Assembly: GCF_030547005.1 (NCBI RefSeq)
Contig: NZ_JAUOPN010000011.1
Coordinates: forward strand, 82,747 to 146,746
Length of the DNA: 64,000 nt
Origin: Maribacter sp. 1_MG-2023
Lineage (GTDB): Bacteria > Bacteroidota > Bacteroidia > Flavobacteriales > Flavobacteriaceae
Reading direction: 5' to 3'
Shown here: piece by piece, positions 27,098 through 36,725 of the stretch
How the letters are laid out: each line of letters opens with the position of its first letter
How positions within the stretch are numbered: the stretch's first letter is position 1
Position numbers and translations under genes: made by a program
The notes under the pieces: generated by a model
What the model was told of the DNA's origin: nothing
The model's database searches: none
The model's input: the letters and a program-made list of their open reading frames with translations, nothing else

Positions 27098-27356
27098 ATA
27101 CTATATTATCTACTATAAAATTACTAAATATGATTCAATCAATGGCAAATACCGTACCTATAATCGTTAAAGTTATTGTAAAACCCATTAAATGCGGCTT
27201 TAATAGTGCTTAAATACTGATTTAAACTAAAAATTAACATAACTATGCCAAGTGTTAATAAAATTTGATATAATTAAAACGACTTAGTCTTTAAACGCTT
27301 AGGATTTAAGTATATTGGCATGCTTTTTTACTAATTAAAAAACATAAGATTTTAAG

Positions 27357-29915
27357 ATGGCTGACGGTGAAAAATTGATTCCCATTAACATTGAAGACGA
27401 AATGAAATCTGCTTACATTGATTACTCAATGTCGGTCATTGTGTCACGAGCCCTGCCAGATGTCAGGGATGGATTAAAACCCGTGCACAGAAGAGTTCTT
27501 TTTGGAATGCATGAATTAGGGGTTAGAAGTAATAGCTCGCATAAAAAATCTGCCCGTATTGTGGGTGAGGTTCTTGGTAAGTATCACCCGCATGGTGATA
27601 CTTCTGTATATGATGCCATGGTTCGTATGGCGCAAGAATGGAGTCTACGATATATGCTTGTAGATGGTCAAGGTAACTTTGGTTCTGTTGATGGTGATAG
27701 TCCTGCAGCGATGCGTTATACGGAAGCCCGTATGCGTAAGATTGCAGATGATATGCTTATCGATATTGAAAAGGAAACTGTAGATTATCAATTGAATTTT
27801 GATGATTCTTTGAAAGAGCCTACTGTTCTACCTACTAGAGTTCCTGCTTTATTGGTTAATGGAGCATCTGGTATTGCTGTAGGTATGGCTACCAATATGC
27901 CTCCACATAATTTAGCGGAAGTTATAGATGGTACTGTTGCTTATATTGATAATAACGACATTGAGATAGATGAGTTGATTACGCATATTAAAGCGCCAGA
28001 TTTTCCGACGGGAGGTATTATTTATGGCTATGATGGTGTAAAAGAAGCTTTTCATACAGGAAGAGGGCGTGTAAAAATGCGTGCTAAAGCAACTTTTGAA
28101 GAAGTTCAGGGTCGTGAATGTATCGTTGTTACGGAAATACCTTATCAGGTCAACAAGGCCGACATGATCAAGAAAACTGCGGATCTTGTTAACGACAAAA
28201 AATTGGAGGGTATATCCAATATTAGAGATGAATCTGACCGTAACGGTATGCGTATAGTCTACATCTTAAAAAGAGATGCTATACCTAATATCGTTTTAAA
28301 TATGCTGTTCAAGTATACGGCATTACAAACTTCATTTAGTGTTAATAACATTGCCTTGGTGAAAGGAAGGCCTCAGTTATTGAATGTGAAGGAAATGATT
28401 CATTATTTCGTTGAGCATAGACATGAAGTTGTAGTTAGGCGTACACAGTTTGAATTAAAGAAAGCTGAAGATCGAGCACATATATTAGAAGGTTTAATTA
28501 TTGCTTCTGATAATATTGATGAGGTAATTGTGATAATAAGAGCTTCGAATAATGCTGATGAGGCCAGAGCAAACTTAATTGAGCGCTTTAAATTAAGTGA
28601 AATTCAAGCTAAGGCAATTGTAGAAATGCGATTGCGTCAACTTACCGGTTTAGAGCAAGATAAGCTTAGAACCGAGTATGATGAGATAATGCTTCTTATT
28701 GCTGATTTAAAAGATATTCTTGAGAAAAAGGAGCGAAGAATGCAAATCATAAAAGATGAGCTTCTTGAGATTAAAGATAAATATGGTGACGAGAGAAGAT
28801 CTGTTATAAATATTGCAGGTGGTGATCTTAGTATGGAAGATATGATACCAGATGAGCAAGTTGTTATTACAATTTCGCATGCCGGTTATATCAAAAGAAC
28901 TCCGTTGACAGAATACAAAACACAAAATAGAGGTGGTGTTGGTCAAAAAGCATCATCCACAAGAAATGAAGATTTCTTAGAACATTTGTTCGTTGGTACC
29001 AACCATCAATATATGTTGTTCTTTACACAAAAAGGAAAATGTTTCTGGATGCGTGTATTTGAAATACCGGAAGGAAGTAGAACATCTAAAGGTAGGGCAA
29101 TACAGAATCTTATAAATATTGAACAAGGTGATAGTGTAAAAGCATTCATTTGTACGCAAGATTTAAAAGATGAAGAGTATATCAATGCGCATTATGTTAT
29201 TATGGCAACTAAGAAAGGTGTTGTTAAGAAAACATCTTTAGAGCAATACTCTAGACCACGTCAAAATGGTATAAATGCCATTACCGTTCGTGATGGTGAT
29301 GAATTGTTAGAAGCTAAATTAACTACTGGTTCAAGTGAGATTTTCTTAGGACTTAAATCTGGTAAGGCCATTCGTTTTGAAGAGAGTAAGACGAGACCAA
29401 TGGGTAGAAATGCCTCTGGTGTGCGTGGTATTACTTTGGCTAATGATGACGATGAGGTGATTGGAATGGTGTCGGTACATAATTTTGAAGATGAAATATT
29501 GGTTGTTTCTGAAAAGGGTTATGGAAAACGTTCAAGCATTGAAGATTATAGAGTTACCAATAGAGGTGGTAAAGGAGTTAAGACTATTAGTGTAACAGAT
29601 AAAACTGGTGGGCTTGTAGCTATTAAAAACGTTACTGATTCTGATGATTTAATGATTATCAATAAATCTGGAATTGCAATACGAATGAGCGTAGAAGATT
29701 TACGTGTAATGGGTAGAGCAACACAAGGTGTTAGATTGATAAATATTAAAGGTAATGACTCTATTGCAGCAGTTGCAAAAGTGATGAAGGATGAAGATGA
29801 TTTAGAAGAAGCGGAAATACTTGATATAGAGGTAGATGCCGATAATGGCACGGAGATTGATAATTCTGAACCCGAAGAAGGTACAGAGACTGATAATTCT
29901 GAAACTGAAGATTAA
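27357..29915 (+). CDS. gyrA: DNA gyrase subunit A
   Basis: An 852-residue type IIA topoisomerase subunit. The breakage-reunion domain fills residues 1-~490 ([20 protein letters not shown] near the start; active-site Tyr in [10 protein letters not shown]). The C-terminal beta-pinwheel with GyrA-box-like segments ([20 protein letters not shown]) ends in an acidic tail. It is GyrA rather than ParC because of the full pinwheel and box. In the quinolone-resistance region the residue equivalent to E. coli Ser83 is Thr (HGDTSVYD) and Asp87 is kept. The 258-base gap upstream shows no clear promoter. Confidence 0.95.
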   Translation: MADGEKLIPINIEDEMKSAYIDYSMSVIVSRALPDVRDGLKPVHRRVLFGMHELGVRSNSSHKKSARIVGEVLGKYHPHGDTSVYDAMVRMAQEWSLRYMLVDGQGNFGSVDGDSPAAMRYTEARMRKIADDMLIDIEKETVDYQLNFDDSLKEPTVLPTRVPALLVNGASGIAVGMATNMPPHNLAEVIDGTVAYIDNNDIEIDELITHIKAPDFPTGGIIYGYDGVKEAFHTGRGRVKMRAKATFEEVQGRECIVVTEIPYQVNKADMIKKTADLVNDKKLEGISNIRDESDRNGMRIVYILKRDAIPNIVLNMLFKYTALQTSFSVNNIALVKGRPQLLNVKEMIHYFVEHRHEVVVRRTQFELKKAEDRAHILEGLIIASDNIDEVIVIIRASNNADEARANLIERFKLSEIQAKAIVEMRLRQLTGLEQDKLRTEYDEIMLLIADLKDILEKKERRMQIIKDELLEIKDKYGDERRSVINIAGGDLSMEDMIPDEQVVITISHAGYIKRTPLTEYKTQNRGGVGQKASSTRNEDFLEHLFVGTNHQYMLFFTQKGKCFWMRVFEIPEGSRTSKGRAIQNLINIEQGDSVKAFICTQDLKDEEYINAHYVIMATKKGVVKKTSLEQYSRPRQNGINAITVRDGDELLEAKLTTGSSEIFLGLKSGKAIRFEESKTRPMGRNASGVRGITLANDDDEVIGMVSVHNFEDEILVVSEKGYGKRSSIEDYRVTNRGGKGVKTISVTDKTGGLVAIKNVTDSDDLMIINKSGIAIRMSVEDLRVMGRATQGVRLINIKGNDSIAAVAKVMKDEDDLEEAEILDIEVDADNGTEIDNSEPEEGTETDNSETED

Positions 29916-29955
29916 GTATCAAAAAATTTAAACACTAATAATTAATATATTAAAG

Positions 29956-31218
29956 ATGAAAAATAGATTATTACTTGTAGCGGCCCTATCATTTACAATG
30001 ATTGGTTTTGCTCAAAAAAATGAAATAAAAGCTGCTGAAAAGGCTTTAAAGTCAGGTGATGCCGCAACGGCGCAAACTGCTCTTGAGGCTGCATCTGGAA
30101 CTATTGCTGCTGCAGATGAGAAGACGCAAGCACAATATTATTTCACTAGAGGTAAAATTTATAGTGATTTGGCTAAAAAAGGAAATAATGATGCATTTGA
30201 AAAATCTGCAACTTCTTTCAAAAAGGTTATAGAATTAGAAGAAGCTTCTGGTAAGCAAAAATATACTGCTGAAACAAACCAATACATGGCATCTTTAACG
30301 GCTGACCTTGTGAACTCTGCTGTTAGTGATAATAGTAATAGTAAGTTTAAAGAAGCTGCTGAAAAGTTGTATATGAGCTACACACTTAGTCCAAAAGATA
30401 CTTCTTATTTATACTACGCAGCAGGTAGTGCTGTAAACGGTGGTCATTATGAAATGGCTTTAGATTACTATGATAAACTACAAGAGGTAGGTTATGATGG
30501 TAGTGCTGTAGTGTACAAAGCTACTAATGCAGCTTCTGGTGAGGTTGAAGAAATGGATAAGGTTCAACGTGATCTTATGGTGAAATCAGGTACGTATTCA
30601 AACCCAGTAGATGAGAAAACGCCATCTAAAAAAGCTGAGATTGTTAAGAATACTGCGTTAATCTATACACAGTTAGGTCAAGATGAAAAAGCTTTAGAGG
30701 CTTACCAAGCAGCTAGAGAAAATGATCCAGAAGATGTAAATCTTATTCTAAATGAAGCAAACTTATATTTCAAGCAAGGAAATAAGGATAAGTTTAAAGA
30801 ATTAATGGCTCAAGCGATCGCTTTGGCTCCAGATAATCCAGATTTACATTATAATGTTGGTGTAATAAGCATGGAGCAAGATAATTATGCAGATGCACGA
30901 GTATCTTATAAAAAAGCTATTGAAATTGATCCTAAGTATACTAATGCATATTTAAATCTTTCTACGACATATGTTAATGAAGGTAATGCATTAATCGATG
31001 AAATGAATTCATTAGGTAACTCTAGAGCTGATATTGCAAAATATGATGAGCTTAAAGAGAAGAAAGATGGTTTGTTTAAGCAAGGTGCTGATGTTTTAGA
31101 AGATGCGTTGAAAAACAATCCTGAAAGTGAAAATATCATGACTCAGCTTAAGAATATCTATGGAGCAATGGGTGATACTGAAAACTTCACGAAAATGAAG
31201 AAGATGTTAGGTGAGTAA
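29956..31218 (+). CDS. Secreted tetratricopeptide-repeat protein
   Basis: A 420-residue TPR protein with a Sec signal (MKNRLLLVAALSFTMIGFAQ, cleavage expected after FAQ). The first third is Ala/Lys-rich helical repeat. Clear TPR units appear from about residue 235 (TALIYTQLGQDEKALEAYQAA; PDLHYNVGVISMEQDNYADA and the following unit). Periplasmic, probably a scaffold for envelope proteins. It lies 40 bases after gyrA and shares its terminator. Confidence 0.85.
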   Translation: MKNRLLLVAALSFTMIGFAQKNEIKAAEKALKSGDAATAQTALEAASGTIAAADEKTQAQYYFTRGKIYSDLAKKGNNDAFEKSATSFKKVIELEEASGKQKYTAETNQYMASLTADLVNSAVSDNSNSKFKEAAEKLYMSYTLSPKDTSYLYYAAGSAVNGGHYEMALDYYDKLQEVGYDGSAVVYKATNAASGEVEEMDKVQRDLMVKSGTYSNPVDEKTPSKKAEIVKNTALIYTQLGQDEKALEAYQAARENDPEDVNLILNEANLYFKQGNKDKFKELMAQAIALAPDNPDLHYNVGVISMEQDNYADARVSYKKAIEIDPKYTNAYLNLSTTYVNEGNALIDEMNSLGNSRADIAKYDELKEKKDGLFKQGADVLEDALKNNPESENIMTQLKNIYGAMGDTENFTKMKKMLGE

Positions 31219-31240
31219 TTACAAACCCAACAATAAATTA

Positions 31241-31267
31241 AAAGGCCCTTATTAAGGGCCTTTTTTT
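31241..31267. terminator. Intrinsic terminator between convergent genes
   Basis: AAAGGCCCTT and AAGGGCCTTT pair around ATT, followed by T7. It serves the gyrA/TPR side and, with its A-rich left flank, probably the opposing NlpC/P60 gene whose stop codon it touches. Confidence 0.9.
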
Positions 31268-32018
31268 ATACTACTTTTTTAATAACTCGTAGTTGATGTG
31301 TGTATGTTCTAAGGTCATTATTGAAAATTCCTGTGTGGTCTAAGCGGTCAACCCTAACTTTTCCGTTTACATGAATAACATAGTTGTTTTCCATAATAAT
31401 GCCAACATGATTAATTTCGCCATTGGCATTGTCAAAAAAGGCTAAATCACCAGCCTCACTTTCTTCTACAAAACTTAGGGCTATACCCTGTGTAGATTGT
31501 TCTTGTGCAGTTCGTAAAATGTTATATCCATTAATTTTATAGACCATTTGAGCGAATCCGGCACTATCGATGCCAAAAGGTGATTTTCCTCCTCTCAATT
31601 CGGGAGAATTTAAATAGAGTAATGAAGTTTTAACTAAATTCTCTTTAGGTTGTGGTTCACTTAAAAGTTTGCCTTCAAAATTAACAGACAGCGACGGAGT
31701 GTTGGCAATACAAGATCCTATAAGAATAGGGGTAAGTAATTGATTGGCATCTTCAACATATGATATTAACTCAGTAACATAGCTCTTATTTTTATGTGCC
31801 TGAATGTCATTAAACTCATCCTCAGGTATAAAAAACAGTTGGCTATTCATTATCCAGCCTTCACACTTATCAAAAATGGTTTTTATTCTAGACCAATTTT
31901 TTCGGCATTCCAAAATTTTAAAGTGCTCCCCAAATAGAAGTTGTGTAACTAATTCAGCTACTTCATCTGGCGTACTTCTAACAGGAATAATGCTTAACTG
32001 ACAAATACCGTATTGCAT
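31266..32018 (-). CDS. NlpC/P60-type protein with the catalytic Cys replaced by Ser
   Basis: A 250-residue protein with an SH3b-like N-terminal region (residues ~5-65) and an NlpC/P60 (C40) domain (~125-250), the fold of peptidoglycan endopeptidases. The usual DCSGF nucleophile motif reads GIDSAGFAQ here; the two histidine-type positions (INHVGII and YVIHVNG) are intact. The base sequence GATAGTGCC confirms Ser followed by Ala. No signal peptide is visible, so cytoplasmic action on imported muropeptides would be the family-based guess. The protein may be an inactive binding form or use serine. Confidence 0.8.
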   Translation of the reverse strand: MQYGICQLSIIPVRSTPDEVAELVTQLLFGEHFKILECRKNWSRIKTIFDKCEGWIMNSQLFFIPEDEFNDIQAHKNKSYVTELISYVEDANQLLTPILIGSCIANTPSLSVNFEGKLLSEPQPKENLVKTSLLYLNSPELRGGKSPFGIDSAGFAQMVYKINGYNILRTAQEQSTQGIALSFVEESEAGDLAFFDNANGEINHVGIIMENNYVIHVNGKVRVDRLDHTGIFNNDLRTYTHQLRVIKKVV

Positions 32019-32035
32019 GCAATTTTTTTATCCGC

Positions 32036-33211
32036 TTAAACCTTTTCAATAATTATTGCTGAAGCACCACCGCCACCATTACAAATTGCAGCTGCGCCAA
32101 GTTTAGCATCATTTTGCTCCAATACGTTTAGTAATGTTATTAAAATACGTGCGCCAGAACATCCTAAAGGGTGTCCTAAAGAAACAGCTCCACCATTTAC
32201 ATTGACATTTTTGTCATCTAAGCCTAATATCTTCATATTGGCAAGACCAACTACAGAAAATGCCTCGTTAAATTCGAAGAAATCAATTTCTTCCAATTTT
32301 AAATTAGCTTTTGATAGAGCCTTCGGTAATGCTTTTGCTGGGGCTGTAGTAAACCATTCAGGTTCATGAGCTGCATCAGCATAGCTTTTTATAACTGCTA
32401 ATGGTTTTAGGTTTAGCTCTTCGGCCTTTTCTCTACTCATTAAAACTAATGCCGCGGCACCGTCGTTAATGGTTGAGGCATTTGCAGCAGTAACTGTTCC
32501 CTCTTTTGAAAATGCAGGTCTTAAATTTGGAATCTTATCAATAAAGACATTACTGAATTCTTCATCTTTGGTAACCATTTTAGGTTCTCCACGTCTTTGT
32601 GGTACTGCCACAGGAATAATTTCGTTGTCAAATTTTCCATTTTCCCAAGCATCGGCAGATCTCTTGTAAGACTGAATAGCATAGGCATCTTGATCTTCTC
32701 TGCTAAATTCATATTCAGTAGCACATGCATCAGCACAAACACCCATGGCGTTTTCATCATATGCATCGACTAAACCATCTTTTTGCATTCCATCCACGAA
32801 AGTAGTAGGTCCAAACTTAGTACCTGTTCTCAGATGCACATAATGAGGTATTAAGCTCATATTTTCCATGCCGCCTGCAACAACAACATCTGCATCACCT
32901 AACGCAATTGCTTGCGCACCTTGCATTACCGCTTTCATACCTGAGGCACAAACTTTATTTATGGTTGTACAGGGTACGGTGTTTGGTATACCTGCAAATA
33001 TAGCAGCTTGTCGCGCAGGTGCTTGACCTGTGCCAGCTTGCACTACATTACCCATTATAACTTCATCTACTAATGTAGATGAAAGATTGATTTTTTTTAA
33101 TGCGCCTTCAATAGCAATTGCTCCTAATTTTGGAGCTGGAACTGTTGATAATCCGCCCATGAAACTTCCTATTGGAGTTCTTACGGCTGATACGATAACG
33201 ACTTCTTTCAT
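32036..33211 (-). CDS. Acetyl-CoA C-acyltransferase (thiolase)
   Basis: A 391-residue thiolase. The ATG at 33211 gives MKEVVIVSAVRTPIGSFMGG; a start 15 codons earlier would add an unrelated tail. The reactive Cys is in NKVCASGMKAVMQGAQ (~88), the catalytic His in NVNGGAVSLGHPLGCSGAR and the second Cys in AICNGGGGASA. The family makes or cleaves acetoacetyl-CoA or 3-ketoacyl-CoA; the compact loop pattern is like AtoB-type biosynthetic thiolases. No other fatty-acid gene is adjacent. Confidence 0.93.
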   Translation of the reverse strand: MKEVVIVSAVRTPIGSFMGGLSTVPAPKLGAIAIEGALKKINLSSTLVDEVIMGNVVQAGTGQAPARQAAIFAGIPNTVPCTTINKVCASGMKAVMQGAQAIALGDADVVVAGGMENMSLIPHYVHLRTGTKFGPTTFVDGMQKDGLVDAYDENAMGVCADACATEYEFSREDQDAYAIQSYKRSADAWENGKFDNEIIPVAVPQRRGEPKMVTKDEEFSNVFIDKIPNLRPAFSKEGTVTAANASTINDGAAALVLMSREKAEELNLKPLAVIKSYADAAHEPEWFTTAPAKALPKALSKANLKLEEIDFFEFNEAFSVVGLANMKILGLDDKNVNVNGGAVSLGHPLGCSGARILITLLNVLEQNDAKLGAAAICNGGGGASAIIIEKV

Positions 33212-33332
33212 GTTTTTTGTTATTTGATTACACGAAATTACTAAATTCTGTAGCAACCCACGGGATATCGTTTCAATTACTAGTTATCAGTTTATAATTT
33301 TCTATTTTTGAAGAACCTAATACAATTTTCTT

Positions 33333-35369
33333 TTGGATAATCTTTACAAACAGCAATCGCTCATTTTCAAATATATACTCTATGTTGTGGCAGTTGCATT
33401 TATTGTGTTTTTCTTGCCAAAGGGTGGGAAATTTAAATATGAATTTCAGAAAGGGAAGCCTTGGCAATTTGAAAATCTATATGCCCCTTTTGATTTTTCT
33501 ATTCAGAAAACTGATGCTGAAATAGCAAAAGAAAAACAAGTAATTGAAAGTAATCAATTACCATATTACAGATATGATCAGGCTGAGGTAGCTAAAGTTT
33601 CAGCAGAATTTGAGCAAAAGTTCGAAGATAAATGGGGAGGAACCGCACTTGGAGAAAATCAGAAAGCAAGATTAAAATATTTTTCAAAAGTAGTATTAGA
33701 CTCCGTTTATGCTAAGGGAATTTTGCAAAACAATGGTAAGCAGGTTCAACGCAGTTTTATTTATTTAGTAAAGGATAATGAGGCAAGAAAAGTAAGGGTT
33801 TCAGATTTTTTTAGGGTAAATGAGATTAATAAATTGGCACGTAAAGTACTCGCTGATAATAACTTATCGGCATTTGAGAAAGATACGCAAGCATTGTTTT
33901 TCGATATTATAGCTCCTAATGTAAGTTTTGACAATAATCTCACTCAAAAAGCTAGAAATGAGGCGTTATCCAAATTATCATATACAAGAGGCACGGTTGA
34001 TCAAGGGCGATTAATAATCGCTAAAGGTGAAGTTGTCGAAGCTGAAAATTTAAAGGTATTAGAGTCGTTAAAGTCTGAATATGAGTCTGAATTATGGACG
34101 GCTAGTAACTATTACTACATATTAATAGGTTACACCGTTCTTGTTGCTTTGGTACTTATTATGCTGTTCTTGTTTTTGAAAAAATACAGAAGAACGGTAT
34201 ATGATAACAATGTCAAAGTAACCTTTATCTTTTTCAATATTCTGTTGATGGTTTTTATAACCACCATGGTTATAAAATATAATGACCAATTAGTATTTGT
34301 GGTTCCGTTGTGTATTCTTCCATTAATTCTGAAAACGTTTTTTGATGCTAGACTGGGCTTATTCGTGCATGTACTGACTATTTTAATTTTGGGTTTTGTA
34401 GTGCCCAACAGTTTTGAATATATATTCTTGCAGATAATTACAGGTATAGTAACCATACTTACTGTATCTGAGCTGTATAAAAGAGCAAATCTTTTTGTGA
34501 GTGTAGGTCAGATAACACTTATTTATATTATTGGGTATTTAGCTTTTCATACGATACATGAAGGCGATTTAAGTGATATTGAGTGGTATACTTTAGGGCT
34601 TTTTCTTTTGAACGGAATGATTACTCTTTTTGTGCAGCCGCTAATCTATATTTATGAAAAACTCTTTGGTCTAGTGTCAGATGTGTCGCTATTGGAGTTG
34701 TCAGATACCAATTCTAAGCTTTTAAAAGAATTATCTAATAAGGCTCCGGGAACTTTTCATCATTCGTTACAAGTCGCCAATTTGGCTGAAGCAGCTGCTA
34801 ATGAAATTGGGGCGAATGCCATGTTGGTTAGAGTAGGGGCTTTGTATCATGATATTGGTAAAATGAACGAACCGACTTATTTTACCGAAAATCAGGTCAC
34901 CAATGTAAATCCGCATGACGAGCTGAGTCCTAAAGACAGTGCACGTATTATTATTGATCATGTAATTAAGGGGATTGAGATAGCGAGAAAGAATAATTTA
35001 CCTGACCGCATTATAGATTTTATACGTTCGCATCATGGTACAACTTTGGTATTTTATTTTTACAAAAAGCAAAAAGAATTAGAAGAAGATGTAAATGAAG
35101 AAGATTTTAGATATCCAGGTCCGTTGCCATTTTCTAAAGAAACAGCAATTTTAATGATGGCAGATTCTGTAGAAGCGGCATCAAAAAGTTTAAAAAATCC
35201 AACTTTTTTAATTATCGATGAGTTTGTTGATAAGATAATATCGGGTCAAATGAAGGCAAATCAATTTTTGAATGCAGATATTACATTCAAAGAAATTGAA
35301 AAAATCAAGAAAATCTTCAAACAAAAGCTAATAAATATTTATCATTTGCGTGTGGAATATCCTGAGTAA
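33333..35369 (+). CDS. 7TM-HD family phosphohydrolase (PgpH-type c-di-AMP phosphodiesterase)
   Basis: A 678-residue membrane protein: one N-terminal membrane segment, an extracytoplasmic 7TMR-HDED domain (~60-255), seven membrane helices (~265-445) and a cytoplasmic HD domain with HHSLQVANLAEAAANE, LYHDIGKM and RSHHGTTLVF. Members of this architecture degrade cyclic di-AMP; the role here is by family. The start is TTG at 33333: an in-frame stop lies five codons upstream with no ATG between, and the N-terminal helix would be lost with a later start. TATTTTTG at 33303-33310 is a possible -7 element. Confidence 0.9.
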   Translation: MDNLYKQQSLIFKYILYVVAVAFIVFFLPKGGKFKYEFQKGKPWQFENLYAPFDFSIQKTDAEIAKEKQVIESNQLPYYRYDQAEVAKVSAEFEQKFEDKWGGTALGENQKARLKYFSKVVLDSVYAKGILQNNGKQVQRSFIYLVKDNEARKVRVSDFFRVNEINKLARKVLADNNLSAFEKDTQALFFDIIAPNVSFDNNLTQKARNEALSKLSYTRGTVDQGRLIIAKGEVVEAENLKVLESLKSEYESELWTASNYYYILIGYTVLVALVLIMLFLFLKKYRRTVYDNNVKVTFIFFNILLMVFITTMVIKYNDQLVFVVPLCILPLILKTFFDARLGLFVHVLTILILGFVVPNSFEYIFLQIITGIVTILTVSELYKRANLFVSVGQITLIYIIGYLAFHTIHEGDLSDIEWYTLGLFLLNGMITLFVQPLIYIYEKLFGLVSDVSLLELSDTNSKLLKELSNKAPGTFHHSLQVANLAEAAANEIGANAMLVRVGALYHDIGKMNEPTYFTENQVTNVNPHDELSPKDSARIIIDHVIKGIEIARKNNLPDRIIDFIRSHHGTTLVFYFYKKQKELEEDVNEEDFRYPGPLPFSKETAILMMADSVEAASKSLKNPTFLIIDEFVDKIISGQMKANQFLNADITFKEIEKIKKIFKQKLINIYHLRVEYPE

Positions 35370-35410
35370 CAGGTAGGTAATTTTTTGTTGAAAAAAAACA
35401 TCAAAAATAG

Positions 35411-35441
35411 TTGCGTAAAACGAGTTATACTTATACATTTG
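35411..35441 (+). promoter_or_regulatory. Promoter of the tRNA-Ser/tRNA-Pro operon
   Basis: TTG at 35411-35413, a 20-base spacer and TACATTTG at 35434-35441 match the Bacteroidota housekeeping consensus. The predicted start is about 33 bases before tRNA-Ser. Confidence 0.85.
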
Positions 35442-35480
35442 CATCCGCTATTTAGAGCAACAGTTCATTGAAGAATTACT

Positions 35481-35569
35481 GGAGAGGTGCCTGAGTGGCC
35501 GAAAGGAACGGTTTGCTAAATCGTCGTAGGTGGAAACACTTACCCAGGGTTCGAATCCCTGTCTCTCCG
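35481..35569 (+). tRNA. tRNA-Ser(GCT)
   Basis: An 89-base class II tRNA. Acceptor stem GGAGAGG with TCTCTCC (35562-35568), discriminator G, long variable arm (GTAGGTGGAAACACTTAC), T-loop GTTCGAAT and anticodon GCT at 35515-35517 in the loop TTGCTAA. No CCA is encoded. Confidence 0.96.
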
Positions 35570-35608
35570 CAACAATGTGTTGAGAGACATATTTTTTGAT
35601 AACCAATT

Positions 35609-35683
35609 CGGGGTGTAGCGTAGCCCGGTTATCGCGCCTCGTTTGGGACGAGGAGGTCGCAGGTTCGAATCCTGCCACCCCGA
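35609..35683 (+). tRNA. tRNA-Pro(TGG), island insertion target
   Basis: A 75-base tRNA. Acceptor CGGGGTG with CACCCCG, discriminator A at 35683, anticodon stem CCTCG/CGAGG and loop TTTGGGA with anticodon TGG at 35644-35646. Its last 12 bases recur 23 kb downstream, so its 3' end is the attachment site of the island; the tRNA itself is complete. Confidence 0.96.
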
Positions 35684-35687
35684 CAAA
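35672..35687 (+). repeat. Left attachment repeat (attL)
   Basis: CTGCCACCCCGACAAA, made of the last 12 bases of tRNA-Pro and four bases beyond. Identical to the copy at 58817-58832. Confidence 0.85.
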
Positions 35688-35899
35688 CCTAGTTTCAGGT
35701 TTATACAAAACACTGTTAATCGCATGATTTTCAGTGTTTTTCATTTTATATGATATCATTTGAATTCAAATAAAATCAAATAAAAGGTGTGCAATTCGGT
35801 GAACAGGTGTTCTAAAGAAATGTCGTAATTTTAAAGAGCTTTTAAGAACAATTTGACTTTTGTCTTTGCAAAACATTTGTTTAACTAAAGTCAATAAAA

Positions 35900-36400
35900 A
35901 TGCAGACAAACAGCACATTTTCTATTATTTTCTTCACCAGAAAATCTCGCACTAACCCAAGTAAGTTATTAATTTACGCACGCATCACAGTTAATGGCAA
36001 TCGCACAGAAATCAGCCTAAAAAGGTGTGTAAATGTTCAGGAATGGAATTCTTTCAAGAATAGGGGAAGAGGAAGCTCTTCAAAAATTCAAATTTTAAAT
36101 AGATATTTAGACTATGTATATGGCAAACTACTAGATTGTCATAAACAATTGTTAGAAGAGTTTAAAATAGTATCAAGCCACTCTATTAAAGCACGTTACT
36201 TAGGCGAAGATGACCATCAGAAAACATTGAAAGAGTTAATAGCCTATCATAATACCAATATGGATTCTGTATTGAAACCAGGTACAATGAAAAATTACTA
36301 TACCACCGAAAAGTATTTGAATAGGTTTTTATCAGAAAAATTAAAGACCAATGATATTTACCTCAAACAATTGAATTATCGTTTTATCACAGCTTTGTAG
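35900..36400 (+). pseudogene. Tyrosine recombinase (integrase), truncated before the catalytic domain
   Basis: A 166-residue N-terminal remnant of a Bacteroidota-type tyrosine recombinase. Residues 1-~95 are the arm-binding domain (SIIFFTRKSRTNPSKLLIYA, then VNVQEWN) and ~105-163 the SAM-like core-binding domain (TLKELIAYHNTNM, GTMKNYYTTEKYLNRFL, YLKQLNYRFIT). The frame stops right after the FIT motif, so the whole catalytic domain with its Arg/His/Tyr residues is gone. The full-length family is about 400 residues. It stands next to the attachment site in the position expected for the island's integrase and abuts another truncated gene. Confidence 0.88.
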
Positions 36401-36625
36401 CTATGTAGGTATAACGCCAACCACACTTCCCATACTTGTTCCAACTATAATGTCTGGAACAATATGTAGAGAATCCAAAGCCTGCAGAACAGGAATATGT
36501 GCCACTCCCTTTGCCCCACCTCCACTTAAAACGAGTGCTATTTTAGGCTTCTTGTTTTGTGCGATTAAAATTGAGGTCACACCAAGATTTATTACTAATA
36601 AAATTAAAGTGATAATTTTTTTCAT
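36401..36625 (-). pseudogene. Patatin-like phospholipase, N-terminal fragment
   Basis: A 74-residue fragment: signal peptide (cleavage after ILIAQ), the oxyanion-hole motif LVLSGGGAKGVAHIPVLQ and the nucleophile motif GTSMGSVVG. After that the frame ends; the catalytic Asp and the rest of the domain (patatins have 250 residues or more) are absent. In the next frame GCG TTA TAC would continue as ALY, the usual residues after this motif, so a small deletion may precede the break. Its stop codon directly touches the stop codon of the truncated integrase on the other strand. Confidence 0.85.
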
Positions 36626-36725
36626 ACACGCTTAATAACTTTGAATTGCGTGAGAATTAGCCTAGATTGTATTCAAAAGCATAAAAATGACTTTTTTTTC
36701 ACATAGTTAAATTCCCTATCCTAAC

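Noticed and set aside
35448..35759. Minus-strand reading frames over the tRNA pair (103 and 61 residues, with GFEPATSSSQ-like sequence)
   Set aside because: They are antisense translations of tRNA-Ser and tRNA-Pro, a common false gene in bacterial annotation.
35684..35899. Second integrase or excisionase gene near the left attachment repeat
   Set aside because: No supported frame; only a weak six-base hairpin (AAACCT/AGGTTT) after the tRNA.
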